64,000 bases of DNA from Prochlorococcus sp. AG-436-K22 (GCA_003212555.1 QCPK01000004.1:1-64000); one strand, 5' to 3'; shown: positions 49,862-60,739, counted from the first letter of the stretch. Numbers and translations: made by a program. The notes: a model not told the origin generated them from the letters alone.

Positions 49862-51516
49862 GAATCAATATTTAATGGTAAGTGATTAGCATGCCCATTT
49901 TCCTTTTTTTTATTAATACTTGAATTATTTCTGTCTATTTTATTTGTGCAATCCTTTAATCCTTTAAGACCTGTTTTACTCTGCAAACTAATGATATGGA
50001 TATTGTAGTCAGTTAAAGCTTGGATATGGTTTACTTCTGCTTGAGTTAGATCTCTTTGATTGTTAACAACTTCGCGTTGAGTTGTAATCCCGGCTTTTAA
50101 TCTTAGAACAGAAAGCCTTAATGATTCTTTCGCTGATTGTATAGCATCTGATGAATTTTTAATATTTTCCTTTGCGATATTGATTTTAAAGAAGCTTTCT
50201 TCAATTTCTTTTCTTATTTCGCTTTTCTTTAAGGCAAGCTCAGCTTGCACTTCTTTTACTTTTTCTTTGCTTGCAGAATACTTCGCTTTCCCATAACCTC
50301 CATCAAATATAGGCCAATCGAATTGAATTCCTATAGTTGTATTTGTACTATTGATATTATTCTCATGCCTTGGAGACGCAACTCCTATTTCGCCTTTTGC
50401 TATGTAACCATCAACAGAATTATATATTGAGACCTTTGGCTTATTACTTGAATTAGCTATATTTGCTTTGTTATTATTTATTGATATATCTAATTGAATA
50501 TCATCTAGCTCTTCCCTATATTTATGACCTTTAATAATACTTTGTTCAAGTCCAGTATCCCACGAACCAATTATCTTTGGAACTGAGTTAATGGTTGGAA
50601 TTGTATTGGACTTTAGGTTAAGCAATTGAGATAATTTCCGCTCATTTATATTTTTATAGCCAATTTTTTCTACTAATAATTGCTTATCCTTAGAGAGCTG
50701 AGTCTTGGATTCTAGAACATCGAAATTTGACCCTAAACCCGAATTCTTTCTAATAATTGCCTCTTTTAATGAAGTTTCAGAGAATTTTATTGAATCCTTT
50801 GCTATGCGTATCTCCTGAATAGATTTTTGTAAATTGAAGAATTGAATATAAGTATCTAAAAGTAATTGACGGTATTTGATTGAATAGGCCAGCCTCGCTT
50901 TTTCAAATTGATTCCTAGCTAATTCAATTTGGGGAATTCTAGAAGGGTTAATTAGATCCCATTTTAATGTTGCTTTTAAGCTTGCTTTTGCTTGCCTATT
51001 GGAAGTATTGGTTGACAAATCATTATATGTATTGCCATACATATATTGAGGTAAGCCTGTACTAGAAATATTAAGATTAGGGTACCATGCTGAAACTTCA
51101 CTTCTAAGTAAAAATCTTGCTTCTTCAATTCTTATTGCAATCATCTTTAATTCATTACTATTATTTCTTATTAAATCTCCAAGTTGTTCTAGTTTAATTA
51201 GTGTCGTGCTTTTAATATTATTACTTACACGTTCTTCTATTATCTTCTTGCTTGGATCAACTGGAGGCATTGCGTTTAACTCCACATTTTCCTTTTTTAC
51301 CTTCTTTAATTTTTCTTTCAGTTGTAAGTTTCCGTTAGCATCATTGTCCTCATCCTCATCTACTTTTTCCCAAGTTATAGCTCCTGAGCGATGATTTGTT
51401 TGTAGATTAATTACTTCTGCTTGTGCGAAATTAATAGATGAATTCGTAAAAATATATAAGAACATTAAGCTCTTAGTGATATTAATAAAATTATTTGCCT
51501 TTAGATATTTACTCAT
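49843..51516 (-). CDS. TolC-like outer membrane efflux protein
   Basis: Signal peptide, duplicated OEP helices (LDTYIQFFNLQKSIQEIRIAKDS..., LRLKAGITTQREVVNNQRDLTQAEVNHIQALTDYNIHIISLQSKTG). Confidence 0.88.
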   Translation of the reverse strand: MSKYLKANNFINITKSLMFLYIFTNSSINFAQAEVINLQTNHRSGAITWEKVDEDEDNDANGNLQLKEKLKKVKKENVELNAMPPVDPSKKIIEERVSNNIKSTTLIKLEQLGDLIRNNSNELKMIAIRIEEARFLLRSEVSAWYPNLNISSTGLPQYMYGNTYNDLSTNTSNRQAKASLKATLKWDLINPSRIPQIELARNQFEKARLAYSIKYRQLLLDTYIQFFNLQKSIQEIRIAKDSIKFSETSLKEAIIRKNSGLGSNFDVLESKTQLSKDKQLLVEKIGYKNINERKLSQLLNLKSNTIPTINSVPKIIGSWDTGLEQSIIKGHKYREELDDIQLDISINNNKANIANSSNKPKVSIYNSVDGYIAKGEIGVASPRHENNINSTNTTIGIQFDWPIFDGGYGKAKYSASKEKVKEVQAELALKKSEIRKEIEESFFKINIAKENIKNSSDAIQSAKESLRLSVLRLKAGITTQREVVNNQRDLTQAEVNHIQALTDYNIHIISLQSKTGLKGLKDCTNKIDRNNSSINKKKENGHANHLPLNIDSCMGLS

Positions 51517-51519
51517 GAA

Positions 51520-52905
51520 TTAATCCTTGATCAAGGCTTTAACAAAATCATCAGGAGAAGAGATTATTCTAACTGTAACTTGAAGAGTCTTTTCCACTGT
51601 TTCAACAGTCATATCATCTAGAAATGTTGGTTCCCCATGTTTTAGCATTATTGAAGGTAATAGTAGCTCCTCACCTAGTTCTTTATTCTTAAGACCATTA
51701 ATTATATCTTGACCAGTTAGGAGTCCAGTAACAACATTATCCTTACCCCAGTATGGGCTTTTTAGCCCAATTAGTTTTAGAGATAGTCCTTCAATTTGAT
51801 TCATCCTTTCCGCTATATGACCTAAAGCTGTTTCTACTAGTTTACCTACTACCCAGCTGGCATTTTTCTTTTTTGAGATTCTTGCTGGAAGTTTGCTTGT
51901 GGCTTTGTCCATATTTTCTAGAAATGAACGAATACTACCTACCCCATTCTCTTCTTGAGGTAGATCCTCGTATTCGAGTCTTGATGGCAGTGGTTGATGG
52001 GATAACAAATACCACTCATCTGATAGCCATGCAAAGCGTCTTCCTATGGAAGACTGGTAAGTCTTTTGAAGCTTTTCTACCAATCGAATAACTTTATTTG
52101 CGCATTCTTTATCTACAGCTTTGAGATTATCATCTGGGGGACGGAATCTTGTTAACCCAACTGGAACAACTGCAGCAGATAGTACCGCCGGCCAATCACC
52201 TTGAGCATAGAGATATAGATCATTGAGTGTTTTTTCAAGATTTTCAGCATCATTTAAGTCAGGGCATACAACTATCTGTGCGTGCAATTGCAGGTTTCTT
52301 TCTGAGAACCATTTTATTTGCTGCATAATTAAGCCTGCTCTATTATTTTTAAGTAATTTGGCTCTTAGACTGGAGTCAGTTGAATGTACTGAAACAAATA
52401 AAGGAGACAAGCGTTGATGCTCAATTCTTTGCCAATCTTTTTGCCTTAGATTAGTCAGCGTTAAATAGGAGCCATATAAAAAACTCATTCGATAATCATC
52501 ATCTTTTAGATATAGAGTGTTTCTATGTCCTTTGGGTTGTTGATCAATAAAGCAAAAAGAACAATGATTATTGCATTGTTTAAGACCATCAAACAATACT
52601 TCCTTGAAGACTAGGCCTAAGTCATCATCTAGATTTTTATCGAGTTTAATTTTATGGAGCTTGTCATCATCATCTAGGATCTCGAGCTCCAACTGCTCTT
52701 CTGCAATTAAATATTTATAATCAATGAGATCTCTTGGTTGAACGCCATTGATCGACAATAATTTGTCTCCTGGCTGAAAACCTAAATCTTGTCCTATGGA
52801 GTTTCCTTGAACAGCCTCTATTAAAGCTGGTTGCACTAGAGGTTCCCTTAGGGATTGTTCTCTAAGGGAAGAAAATGCTTTCTCTTGAGGATGTTCATTC
52901 CACAC
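51520..52905 (-). CDS. DUF512/PDZ radical-SAM-like protein
   Basis: PDZ-like N-terminus; CNNHCSFCFIDQQPKGHRNTLYLKDDDYRMSFLYGSYLTLTNL. Confidence 0.88.
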   Translation of the reverse strand: MWNEHPQEKAFSSLREQSLREPLVQPALIEAVQGNSIGQDLGFQPGDKLLSINGVQPRDLIDYKYLIAEEQLELEILDDDDKLHKIKLDKNLDDDLGLVFKEVLFDGLKQCNNHCSFCFIDQQPKGHRNTLYLKDDDYRMSFLYGSYLTLTNLRQKDWQRIEHQRLSPLFVSVHSTDSSLRAKLLKNNRAGLIMQQIKWFSERNLQLHAQIVVCPDLNDAENLEKTLNDLYLYAQGDWPAVLSAAVVPVGLTRFRPPDDNLKAVDKECANKVIRLVEKLQKTYQSSIGRRFAWLSDEWYLLSHQPLPSRLEYEDLPQEENGVGSIRSFLENMDKATSKLPARISKKKNASWVVGKLVETALGHIAERMNQIEGLSLKLIGLKSPYWGKDNVVTGLLTGQDIINGLKNKELGEELLLPSIMLKHGEPTFLDDMTVETVEKTLQVTVRIISSPDDFVKALIKD

Positions 52906-53256
52906 AGATTAAATAATCTTTGCTTGAGTTTGACTTGTTACTGCATTATTTTGCCACGATTAATAGGCTAGTTTTAAGACTCCAACAAATATAGAACCTT
53001 ATAGTTTTTTTATTCTCCTAGGTAAGTTGAGGAATTAAAAAGTAAAGTCTTGGGAAGTATTATTAATTTACTATTATTGCGTTTGGCTTTTTAGGATCTT
53101 GCTAAGCTTTTTATCTCACCATGGTCCTCTACTTCGTTAACAATTTAAATTTATTTAGTCCTGAGCAATTTTTTCGCTACTAAAGATATCTCAGCGTTCT
53201 CAGAGGGATATTTATCTAGACCTAGAACATTACGATTCTGGTCAGGTGCTCTTGTT

Positions 53257-53889
53257 GTGCTCCCAGTTTTTCTTCAGGCTCCTTGGGTTCATTTTTATCC
53301 ACTTTCAGCACTGTTGTTTACTTTTTTTCTTACTGGTTTTGGGATAATGCTAGGAGAGTTTGTATCTGGTAAATGGTTTAATATTGGATCTCTAGTTATC
53401 GGTGTTAGTGGTAGTTGGCTTGGAGGTTGTTTGTTCTGGGGATGGTTGAGAATGCATCCTGTATTGCATTTACCTGTTGAAGCAGTGGCAGTTCCTTTAG
53501 CTTGTGTCGGCTTAACGACTAAATGGAGAATGGGTGCGGGCTTTTATTTGTCTTGTTTGTTGGGGACCGCTTTTACTGACTTGATGATGCTTCTCACTGG
53601 AGTAATGCGTTCTTGGCCTGATGTAGTTTCGGCACCTATGGAGGAAGGAGCTAAGAAGTTAAATGATATTTCTCTACATTTATTTAATCCTTTTACGTTG
53701 CTTTTAATTGGCTTGGCAGCCTTGATAATATTGCTTATATCTAATGAAATGAATAAAAGAGGAACACTTAATTCTCCTGCTGGAGGTGCATGGCTTGTTG
53801 CTGGTGCGGCTTTAACAACAACACTTTGGGTAGACGGTTTATTTTTAATTACCACCCTTTTACAACCCAAATTAAGTGGATTGATATAG
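53257..53889 (+). CDS. DUF3120-type membrane protein (start uncertain)
   Basis: PVFLQAPWVHFYPLSALLFTFFLTGFGIMLG...; frame open and coding-like upstream of the GTG. Confidence 0.65.
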   Translation: MLPVFLQAPWVHFYPLSALLFTFFLTGFGIMLGEFVSGKWFNIGSLVIGVSGSWLGGCLFWGWLRMHPVLHLPVEAVAVPLACVGLTTKWRMGAGFYLSCLLGTAFTDLMMLLTGVMRSWPDVVSAPMEEGAKKLNDISLHLFNPFTLLLIGLAALIILLISNEMNKRGTLNSPAGGAWLVAGAALTTTLWVDGLFLITTLLQPKLSGLI

Positions 53890-53907
53890 GAGGCATTAAT
53901 AATTTGT

Positions 53908-55575
53908 ATGGATGTTGCTATTGATTCAAATCCTATTCGTGTTGGATCTTGGGATGTAGTTGTTATTGGTGCTGGGGCAGCTGGTTTGATGACTTGTTTA
54001 GAGCTGCCAGCTAATCTCAACGTATTACTTGTTAATCGCAATACAAGCAAACGGTCTGCAAGTCGATGGGCTCAAGGTGGTATTGCTGCAGTCACTAGAA
54101 CAGAAGATAGCTTGCAAAGTCATGAGCAAGACACCTTGCGAGCAGGAGCTGGTTTATGCGATGCAGATGCAGTTCAAATGCTGGTTAGAAAAGCCCCCCA
54201 ATGCGTTGAAAGACTGCAAGAATTAGGTATGGAGTTTGATCGAGATTTAAATGGACTCTCTACGACTTTAGAAGCTGCGCATAGTTTCAGAAGGGTGTTG
54301 CATGTTCAAGATCGAACTGGCAGAGCATTGGTTGACATTCTTAGAGACCAAGTAGAGAAAAGGCCGAATGTATTGCATAGACGAGGTGTCAGGGTTACTC
54401 AACTTTGGGTCAAGAATAATTGTTGCTGTGGTGTTCAAGTCTTAGATGGACCATTCCTCTATTGGATTAAGTCAAGGGCCGTCGTTTTGGCCTCGGGAGG
54501 AGGAGGCCATTTATTTGCGAACACCACTAATCCTGCACAAGCTTCCGGAGAAGGATTGGCGTTGGCTTGGAACGCTGGGGCATCAATAGAAGATCTTGAA
54601 TTTTTCCAATTCCATCCAACTGCACTAAAGCTAGAAGGCGCGCCTTCTTTTTTGATTTCTGAAGCTGTCCGAGGCGAAGGAGCAGTCTTAGTGGATTGTT
54701 TTGGAAATAGTCCAGTATCTCATCTATCAAAACGTGACCTTTCGGTTAGGGATCAAGTAAGTAGAGCACTGGTTCATTCAATGCAATCTCAAGACACCAA
54801 TCATTTAGGACTTGATTTGAAGCGGATTCCTTCTGAGAGGCTCCAAGCACGTTTCCCGTGGATTATTCAACAATGTCGAGAATTTGGTATTGATCCGATG
54901 AAGACTTTAATTCCTATCGCTCCAGCAGCACATTATTGGATGGGTGGTGTCGCAACAAATTTAAAAGCTGCAACTAGTCTTCCTGGTTTATATGCAGTAG
55001 GGGAAGTTGCCTGTACTGGCGTTCATGGTGCAAATAGACTTGCAAGTAATTCTTTATTGGAGTGTTTGGTATTTGCTGGGCAAATGTCAAAAATAGAGCT
55101 TGTAGATTTTTCGCCTAAGGCTAAATCTCCTAAGAAATATTTTTCAATTGATTCTTCTAATGATGTATATGACCTATTGAGTGAAGAAGATTTGAGATTA
55201 TCTATTGATGAACTCAGAAAGTTGTTTTGGCGAGAGGCAGGTGTGAAGCGAACACCTAAAGGAATGGAAGCTGCCTTGAAATTTATAAAAACTAACTTTG
55301 ACTCTTCATCTAAACATCCTTTATTAGCTTTAGTTCATTATCAATCAAAATATAATTGTAATTACTTTAATGAATCTACAAGGAAGAAGCTCAACTTGAT
55401 GCTTGATTATAACCATCGTCTCTTGACAAGCTCACTAACTTTAAATGCGTGTCTATTTAGAGAGGAAAGTCGAGGGGGTCATTTTAGGTTAGATGCACCT
55501 TCTTCATTGCCTTATTGGCAATGTCACTCAGTTCAGAATAAAGGGCAAACTATTAAGACAAGGATTGTGAGGTGA
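53908..55575 (+). CDS. nadB: L-aspartate oxidase
   Basis: VVVIGAGAAGLMTCLEL, SRWAQGGIAAV, HSFRRVLHVQDRTGRALVDIL, HYWMGGVATNL, GEVACTGVHGANRLASNSLLECLVF. Confidence 0.96.
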   Translation: MDVAIDSNPIRVGSWDVVVIGAGAAGLMTCLELPANLNVLLVNRNTSKRSASRWAQGGIAAVTRTEDSLQSHEQDTLRAGAGLCDADAVQMLVRKAPQCVERLQELGMEFDRDLNGLSTTLEAAHSFRRVLHVQDRTGRALVDILRDQVEKRPNVLHRRGVRVTQLWVKNNCCCGVQVLDGPFLYWIKSRAVVLASGGGGHLFANTTNPAQASGEGLALAWNAGASIEDLEFFQFHPTALKLEGAPSFLISEAVRGEGAVLVDCFGNSPVSHLSKRDLSVRDQVSRALVHSMQSQDTNHLGLDLKRIPSERLQARFPWIIQQCREFGIDPMKTLIPIAPAAHYWMGGVATNLKAATSLPGLYAVGEVACTGVHGANRLASNSLLECLVFAGQMSKIELVDFSPKAKSPKKYFSIDSSNDVYDLLSEEDLRLSIDELRKLFWREAGVKRTPKGMEAALKFIKTNFDSSSKHPLLALVHYQSKYNCNYFNESTRKKLNLMLDYNHRLLTSSLTLNACLFREESRGGHFRLDAPSSLPYWQCHSVQNKGQTIKTRIVR

Positions 55576-55583
55576 ATAGAAGC

Positions 55584-56546
55584 TTAGAAATCCCTAGGAC
55601 CTTTATAATTACTCCATTCAGCTAACTCTGCAAGACTTTTCACTCCTGATTCAATTTTTCCATTTATTTCCCAAGATGGAAAGCCATTAATTCCTTTTGC
55701 TTTACAAAGCTCTGATTGATTATTCTTACCATCTTCGGCACATTCTATAATATTTAATTTTGAGGAAGCTTCTTTCCCGAATAATTCTCTTTGATCATGA
55801 CAATGTGGGCACCAATATGCTGAGTATTTTACTGCACCAATTTTGCTTAGATGCTCTGCTAATTGAGTAGCAGAAGCACTACTTTTTGAAGAAACAATAG
55901 CTGCTGAAACCTCATTTCTGGCTAATGAAACCTCATTTCTGGGCTTTGTAACTTTCTTGTCAGGTTCAACATAAGAAGACCAAATTAAACTAACTAATAA
56001 AATAATAGTACTTATTATTATACCTCTAAAAATTAAATCTCTTCTTTCTTCCCAACCACCTCCAGCTATTGTTGAAATTAAGATAGCAGTTGATAGTAAT
56101 GCTGAAAGAATGCAGAACAAACATATTTCTTCAATTTTAAATATCATTATTCCCATAAGTACAAAACTGAATGTAGTCATACAATTTGATATTAGAAATA
56201 ATCCCCACCAAGCTTTTCTGGAAAAATCTAATGAACTTTTACTTAGCCATGGTAAAAAGGGGATTATTGAGATAACAAGAATTGAGGAATAGCTTAAAAA
56301 ACCAAGTAAAGATAATGGGATAGGATGCCCATTTAATTGAAAGACTGTTCCCCATGGGCTATTTAGAACTATGTCACAACCTTTGCTTCCTCCTGGGCAC
56401 GTAAGTGAGCTAATCCAGCCCCATCTTTGAATAGTTATTGAACCTGTATCTATAGCACCTATTGTGGCGAGTATTCCTATAAAAACTCTTGCTAATTTGG
56501 ATCCTTGTTCTTGTCTTCTTCGACTTTTAAGGCGAGCTTTCCCCAT
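55584..56546 (-). CDS. Vitamin K epoxide reductase (VKOR) fused to thioredoxin-like domain
   Basis: CPGGSKGCDIVLNSPWGTVFQLNGHPIPLSLLGFLSY, CLFCILSALLS, YSAYWCPHCHDQRELFGKEA. Confidence 0.93.
   Translation of the reverse strand: MGKARLKSRRRQEQGSKLARVFIGILATIGAIDTGSITIQRWGWISSLTCPGGSKGCDIVLNSPWGTVFQLNGHPIPLSLLGFLSYSSILVISIIPFLPWLSKSSLDFSRKAWWGLFLISNCMTTFSFVLMGIMIFKIEEICLFCILSALLSTAILISTIAGGGWEERRDLIFRGIIISTIILLVSLIWSSYVEPDKKVTKPRNEVSLARNEVSAAIVSSKSSASATQLAEHLSKIGAVKYSAYWCPHCHDQRELFGKEASSKLNIIECAEDGKNNQSELCKAKGINGFPSWEINGKIESGVKSLAELAEWSNYKGPRDF
55905..55942. repeat. 21-bp tandem duplication (17 bp identical) inside VKOR linker
   Basis: TGAAACCTCATTTCTGG at 55905-55921 and 55926-55942; encodes RNEVSLARNEVSAA. 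Confidence 0.9.
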
Positions 56547-56704
56547 GTGATATTTGATTGGTTTATTGATTCTTACAGTTTTTATTGAAATAGTCTTTTG
56601 TTTTGAGTTAATACAGTCATAATTTATTTTTTGCCATTGATTTTAGATCGGGTTTCAATAATGATTGGACAGTAATTGAATCAAAAATCATAGAAAATAC
56701 TGCT

Positions 56705-58075
56705 TTGCATTCCGAAGGAAAACCAATTGTTGCTTTTGTCCATTTGGGGTGTGAAAAGAATCTGGTGGATACTGAACATATGATGGGTTTGTTGGATGAA
56801 GGAGGATATTGCGTAAGTTCTAATGCCTCTGATGCATCTCTTGTAGTTGTTAATACGTGTAGTTTTATTCAGGAAGCTAGAGAGGAGTCTGTTAGGACAT
56901 TGATTGGCTTAGCAGATGAGGGTAAAGAAATCATAATTGCTGGTTGCCTTGCGCAACATTTTCAGGATGAGTTATTGCAGTCAATTCCAGAGGCTAAAGC
57001 AATTGTGGGAACTGGAGATTATCAACATATTTTAAATGTATTAAAGAGAATTGAGAAGGGGGAAATAGTTAATCAAGTTTCTCAGGTACCTCAATTTGTT
57101 GGTGATGAGAAACTTCCTCGTTATAGAACAACTGGTAAGGCTGTTGCATATATAAAAGTAGCCGAAGGGTGCGATTACAGTTGCGCCTTTTGTATTATTC
57201 CTAAACTACGCGGAAAGCAACGTAGTCGCACGATTGAATCAATTGTTTTAGAAGCTAAAAGGCTTGCATCGCAAGGAGTTAAAGAACTAATTTTGATTAG
57301 TCAAATAACTACTAACTATGGCTTAGATCTTTATGGACGTCCTTCTCTTGCAGATCTTTTAAAAGCTCTTGGAGATATTGAGATCCCTTGGATTAGGGTT
57401 CATTATGCGTATCCTACTGGCTTGACTTCAGAGGTAATTAATGTTTTTAAGGATACTCCGAATATACTTCCTTATTTCGACTTGCCATTACAACATAGTC
57501 ATCCTGAGGTTCTTAGGGCTATGAATCGACCTTGGCAGGCAAACTTGAATACAGATTTGTTGAATAGGATTCGAGAGCAAATTCCAGATGCAATTTTTAG
57601 AACATCTTTAATTGTCGGATTCCCTGGGGAAACGGAGAAACACTTTGATCATCTTGTCTCTTTTGTCCAGAACCAGGAGTTTGATCATATTGGAGTTTTT
57701 ACTTTCTCTTCGGAAGAGGGAACTAAGGCTGCAAATTTAGATAATCAAATTCCTTTAAGTATTGCTCAGGCAAGAAAAGACAAAATAATTTCTATTCAGC
57801 AGCCTATTTCTGCTATGAAAAATCAAAATTGGGTTGGCAGGACTGTAGATGTATTACTTGAAAGAAAAGATCCTGAAACTAAAGAGATTGTAGGTCGCTG
57901 TTTTCGTTTTGCACCAGAGGTTGATGGCACAGTAAGAATTTTATTGGGATCAGATGAAAATGTATTAAGAGAAGGAATGATGGTACCTGTTTTGCTTACT
58001 GGCTCTGATTTTTATGATTTGACCGGTGAAGTTGTTGGTGCAAAGGAAATGGTGCTATCCGCAAGAGGGAAATAA
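56705..58075 (+). CDS. rimO: Ribosomal protein S12 methylthiotransferase RimO
   Basis: [45 protein letters not shown]-terminal TRAM domain. Confidence 0.95.
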   Translation: MHSEGKPIVAFVHLGCEKNLVDTEHMMGLLDEGGYCVSSNASDASLVVVNTCSFIQEAREESVRTLIGLADEGKEIIIAGCLAQHFQDELLQSIPEAKAIVGTGDYQHILNVLKRIEKGEIVNQVSQVPQFVGDEKLPRYRTTGKAVAYIKVAEGCDYSCAFCIIPKLRGKQRSRTIESIVLEAKRLASQGVKELILISQITTNYGLDLYGRPSLADLLKALGDIEIPWIRVHYAYPTGLTSEVINVFKDTPNILPYFDLPLQHSHPEVLRAMNRPWQANLNTDLLNRIREQIPDAIFRTSLIVGFPGETEKHFDHLVSFVQNQEFDHIGVFTFSSEEGTKAANLDNQIPLSIAQARKDKIISIQQPISAMKNQNWVGRTVDVLLERKDPETKEIVGRCFRFAPEVDGTVRILLGSDENVLREGMMVPVLLTGSDFYDLTGEVVGAKEMVLSARGK

Positions 58076-58153
58076 AAACCACTGATTGCATTAAGTTGAG
58101 TCTAATCTTTTACTCTTATTCCTATCAGCCTTACCTTTTAAGAATAAATGCAC

Positions 58154-58246
58154 CTAGATTAATTTAATGGTTTTTAGAATTTTGCTGATAGCAAATGCTG
58201 TACCAAGTCCAAGGCCAACAAGACCAAAGTAAAATAAAATTCCCAT
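58154..58246 (-). CDS. Single-TM 30-aa protein, possible cytochrome b6f subunit PetL
   Basis: MGILFYFGLVGLGLGTAFAISKILKTIKLI; size and topology match small b6f/PS subunits; absent from supplied ORF track. Confidence 0.45.
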   Translation of the reverse strand: MGILFYFGLVGLGLGTAFAISKILKTIKLI

Positions 58247-58320
58247 TTTACAAGCTAATGTTTTTTTTATTAGAACAGAACTAGGTACCTTTGTGGTGAT
58301 TTAGGTCGTTTTTTTTAAAT

Positions 58321-58722
58321 TTAGTCTTGAATGTAAGACTTTCCATTGATTAAACAGTATTCAGCTTTCTGAAGCTCTCTCCCAAGGTATAGCGCATGAT
58401 CAAGCTTGCTTATTGGAAAAGGCTCTTTGCCTTCAGTTAACTGTATACCCATTTCTTTTGCTGTTTTTCCTTTGAAAATATTAATTGGAGTTCGCTTTTC
58501 TCCATTTGTACATTTGAGAGTTTTTCCTGTTTTAGGGTCCTTTGCTATTCCTTCGTCATCAATATTATTACTAAATTGTTCAAGGATTAATTCATTTTGC
58601 TCTTGATTGACATGAATTAAGAAATACCCTTTAGGATCCAAATCAATATGCCTTGAAGAATAATTTTCATCAATATGTTTCGACAGCCTTTCCTTTTCTT
58701 CTTTGGAGATCTTTTTATTCAT
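58321..58722 (-). CDS. DUF4346-type protein
   Basis: IDLDPKGYFLIHVNQEQNELILEQFSN...KLDHALYLGRELQKAEYCLINGKSYIQD. Confidence 0.75.
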   Translation of the reverse strand: MNKKISKEEKERLSKHIDENYSSRHIDLDPKGYFLIHVNQEQNELILEQFSNNIDDEGIAKDPKTGKTLKCTNGEKRTPINIFKGKTAKEMGIQLTEGKEPFPISKLDHALYLGRELQKAEYCLINGKSYIQD

Positions 58723-58904
58723 ATTTCAAAAATACAAATTCAAGCAAATTTAGACAAGTCGAGGTCTTTGAAAAGAAATAATTTGCTTTGGCATTTTTCA
58801 GTTTCACCATGATAACTCTAAAAATATTTCTATCTTCACAATAAATTAGCCTAGTTTTCTTTAATGACTTTTCAGGCCTATTATTTTTATTACTCTAGAT
58901 ATAT

Positions 58905-60068
58905 TTATTTAATTAGAAACGGCGCTTCATTGTTTGAATTATTGATTTCTTCAATCATTAAGTTATTAATCTTTGGAAGGTATGATTTCAGTATAAACTC
59001 CATATCCTTGTTGTACCAACGATGAAGACTGAAGCATGGAATTGATTGAAAACCTCTCCTAAGTTTGTGCTTTCCCCCAGCACCGGGATCAAATTTATTG
59101 ATCCCTTTTTTTATTGCCCAGCTAATTGGTGAATAATAGCAAAGTTCAAAATGTAGGTTTTGTATAACTTCTTTGCTGCCCCAATACCTTCCCCATAACA
59201 TGTCGCAATTGCTCAGACAAAGGGACATTGCTACTGGATCTTTAGGATCTCCTCTGTGGGCATTGAACAAGATAATATTTTTTCTTAGACTTTTATCTGC
59301 TAATTTTTCAAAGAATTTACTGGTTAAATATTTGCTTCCCCATTGTCCCCATCGAGCACAATGATTTTCATAAAATTTGTGCATTAATGCTAGAATTTCT
59401 AGATCTATATCATCATTAGCTAATACTGAAATTTGTAAATTATTTTTCGCAATCGAAGCTCTTTCTCTTTTAATATTCCTACGTTGATTAGAGTTAAATC
59501 TTTTAAGATAGTCTTCAAAAGTAGTTTCCCCTAGTGAACTCCATTGGCTCTGGCGATTGGTCCAAGTTAAATAACCTACTGACTCAGCGTACTTCTTCCA
59601 ACTTTGATCTACGTATAGAAAATTACAGCTTAGAACGCCATGTTTAAAAGCAAAGTCGTCAATAATTTTAAGAATTATTTTGCTTAACTCTTCTTCATTT
59701 TTATTCTTTGCTATGAAAAATCGATAACCTTCGATTGGACTAAGCGGACTCATTCCAAGCAGCTTTGGGTAATACTCTAGACCCAATTGCATAGATAGCT
59801 TTGCAAATTCCTGATCAAAAATAAACTCACCATAACTATGATTTTTTAAATATAGAGGTGCTAAAGCTACTATTCGATTGTTTTCCCACAAAGTGAGATG
59901 AATTGGTTGCCATCCATATTTAGAGGATATACTTTCTGATTGTTCGAGAGCTAATAACCAATTCCATTTGTAAAACGGACGAGCACTTTTATCTATTAGA
60001 GGATCCCATTGATTCTCGGAAATTTCTTTAATTGATTTATGCCAGTTGGCAGTAATTGTATTTATCAA
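58905..60068 (-). CDS. GNAT-superfamily FemAB/DUF482-like (peptidogalycan biosynthesis/recognition) protein
   Basis: FNSNQRRNIKRERASI, GRYWGSKEVIQNLHFELCYYSPISWAIKKGINKFDPGAGGKHKLRRGF. Confidence 0.88.
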   Translation of the reverse strand: MINTITANWHKSIKEISENQWDPLIDKSARPFYKWNWLLALEQSESISSKYGWQPIHLTLWENNRIVALAPLYLKNHSYGEFIFDQEFAKLSMQLGLEYYPKLLGMSPLSPIEGYRFFIAKNKNEEELSKIILKIIDDFAFKHGVLSCNFLYVDQSWKKYAESVGYLTWTNRQSQWSSLGETTFEDYLKRFNSNQRRNIKRERASIAKNNLQISVLANDDIDLEILALMHKFYENHCARWGQWGSKYLTSKFFEKLADKSLRKNIILFNAHRGDPKDPVAMSLCLSNCDMLWGRYWGSKEVIQNLHFELCYYSPISWAIKKGINKFDPGAGGKHKLRRGFQSIPCFSLHRWYNKDMEFILKSYLPKINNLMIEEINNSNNEAPFLIK

Positions 60069-60736
60069 GTTCTATTCCTTAGGTATTTAAGAAGAACTTC
60101 ATTGCCACCAATATCTTTCAAACCCTCTAAATCCCAAGTATTTCCTTTACTTAATTCCATTGGTAAATTGTCTATATTGATTGATGTCCAGCTATATTTA
60201 CCTGTAAGTATCCTTGGTACAAATGTAATCTGTAGCTCATCAATTTTATCTTCTAATAAAAGCGAAGTAATTAGTTTGCTCCCTCCAAGAAGTGCAATTT
60301 TTGACAAACCCTTCTGATGCAATGTTTCAAGTGTTTCCCCCCATGTTTCCCTCAGTAATAGTTGATCATCAAATGATTTTGATATCAGTGGAGAGATTTT
60401 GCGTGGACTTAAAAGCCATTTTTTTATGGGCTGCTTGAAAAATCTCCATGAATTGTCAATTGACCCTTGCTTACTAACTATTAACGAAAGAGGTTGATCT
60501 GGCCTGCCTTCTTTTCTTCTTTGATTAATTAACCGTGTGTCGTGAATTAGACATGTACTTTGATGCAGACTTAACGTAGTTCGTCCCATCAATGTCGCAT
60601 CAGACCATGCTAAAGCTTCTTCTAATGCTTTTTTGTCCCCTTCTCCCCCTATATTTGCCTTGCCTCCAGAAGAGAGAGCAAGACGACCGTCTAGACTTGC
60701 TGCTATAACTAGCCTGACTCTTGGTAATGTTAACAA
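60065..60736 (-). CDS. RibD C-terminal reductase domain protein
   Basis: VRLVIAASLDGRLA, DATLMGRTTL, LLGGSKLITSLLLEDKIDELQITFVPRILTG. Confidence 0.88.
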   Translation of the reverse strand: MLTLPRVRLVIAASLDGRLALSSGGKANIGGEGDKKALEEALAWSDATLMGRTTLSLHQSTCLIHDTRLINQRRKEGRPDQPLSLIVSKQGSIDNSWRFFKQPIKKWLLSPRKISPLISKSFDDQLLLRETWGETLETLHQKGLSKIALLGGSKLITSLLLEDKIDELQITFVPRILTGKYSWTSINIDNLPMELSKGNTWDLEGLKDIGGNEVLLKYLRNRT

Positions 60737-60739
60737 TTT

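Noticed and set aside
54527-54730. Antisense ORF inside nadB
   Set aside because: Contained within a highly conserved gene on the opposite strand; no independent coding signal.
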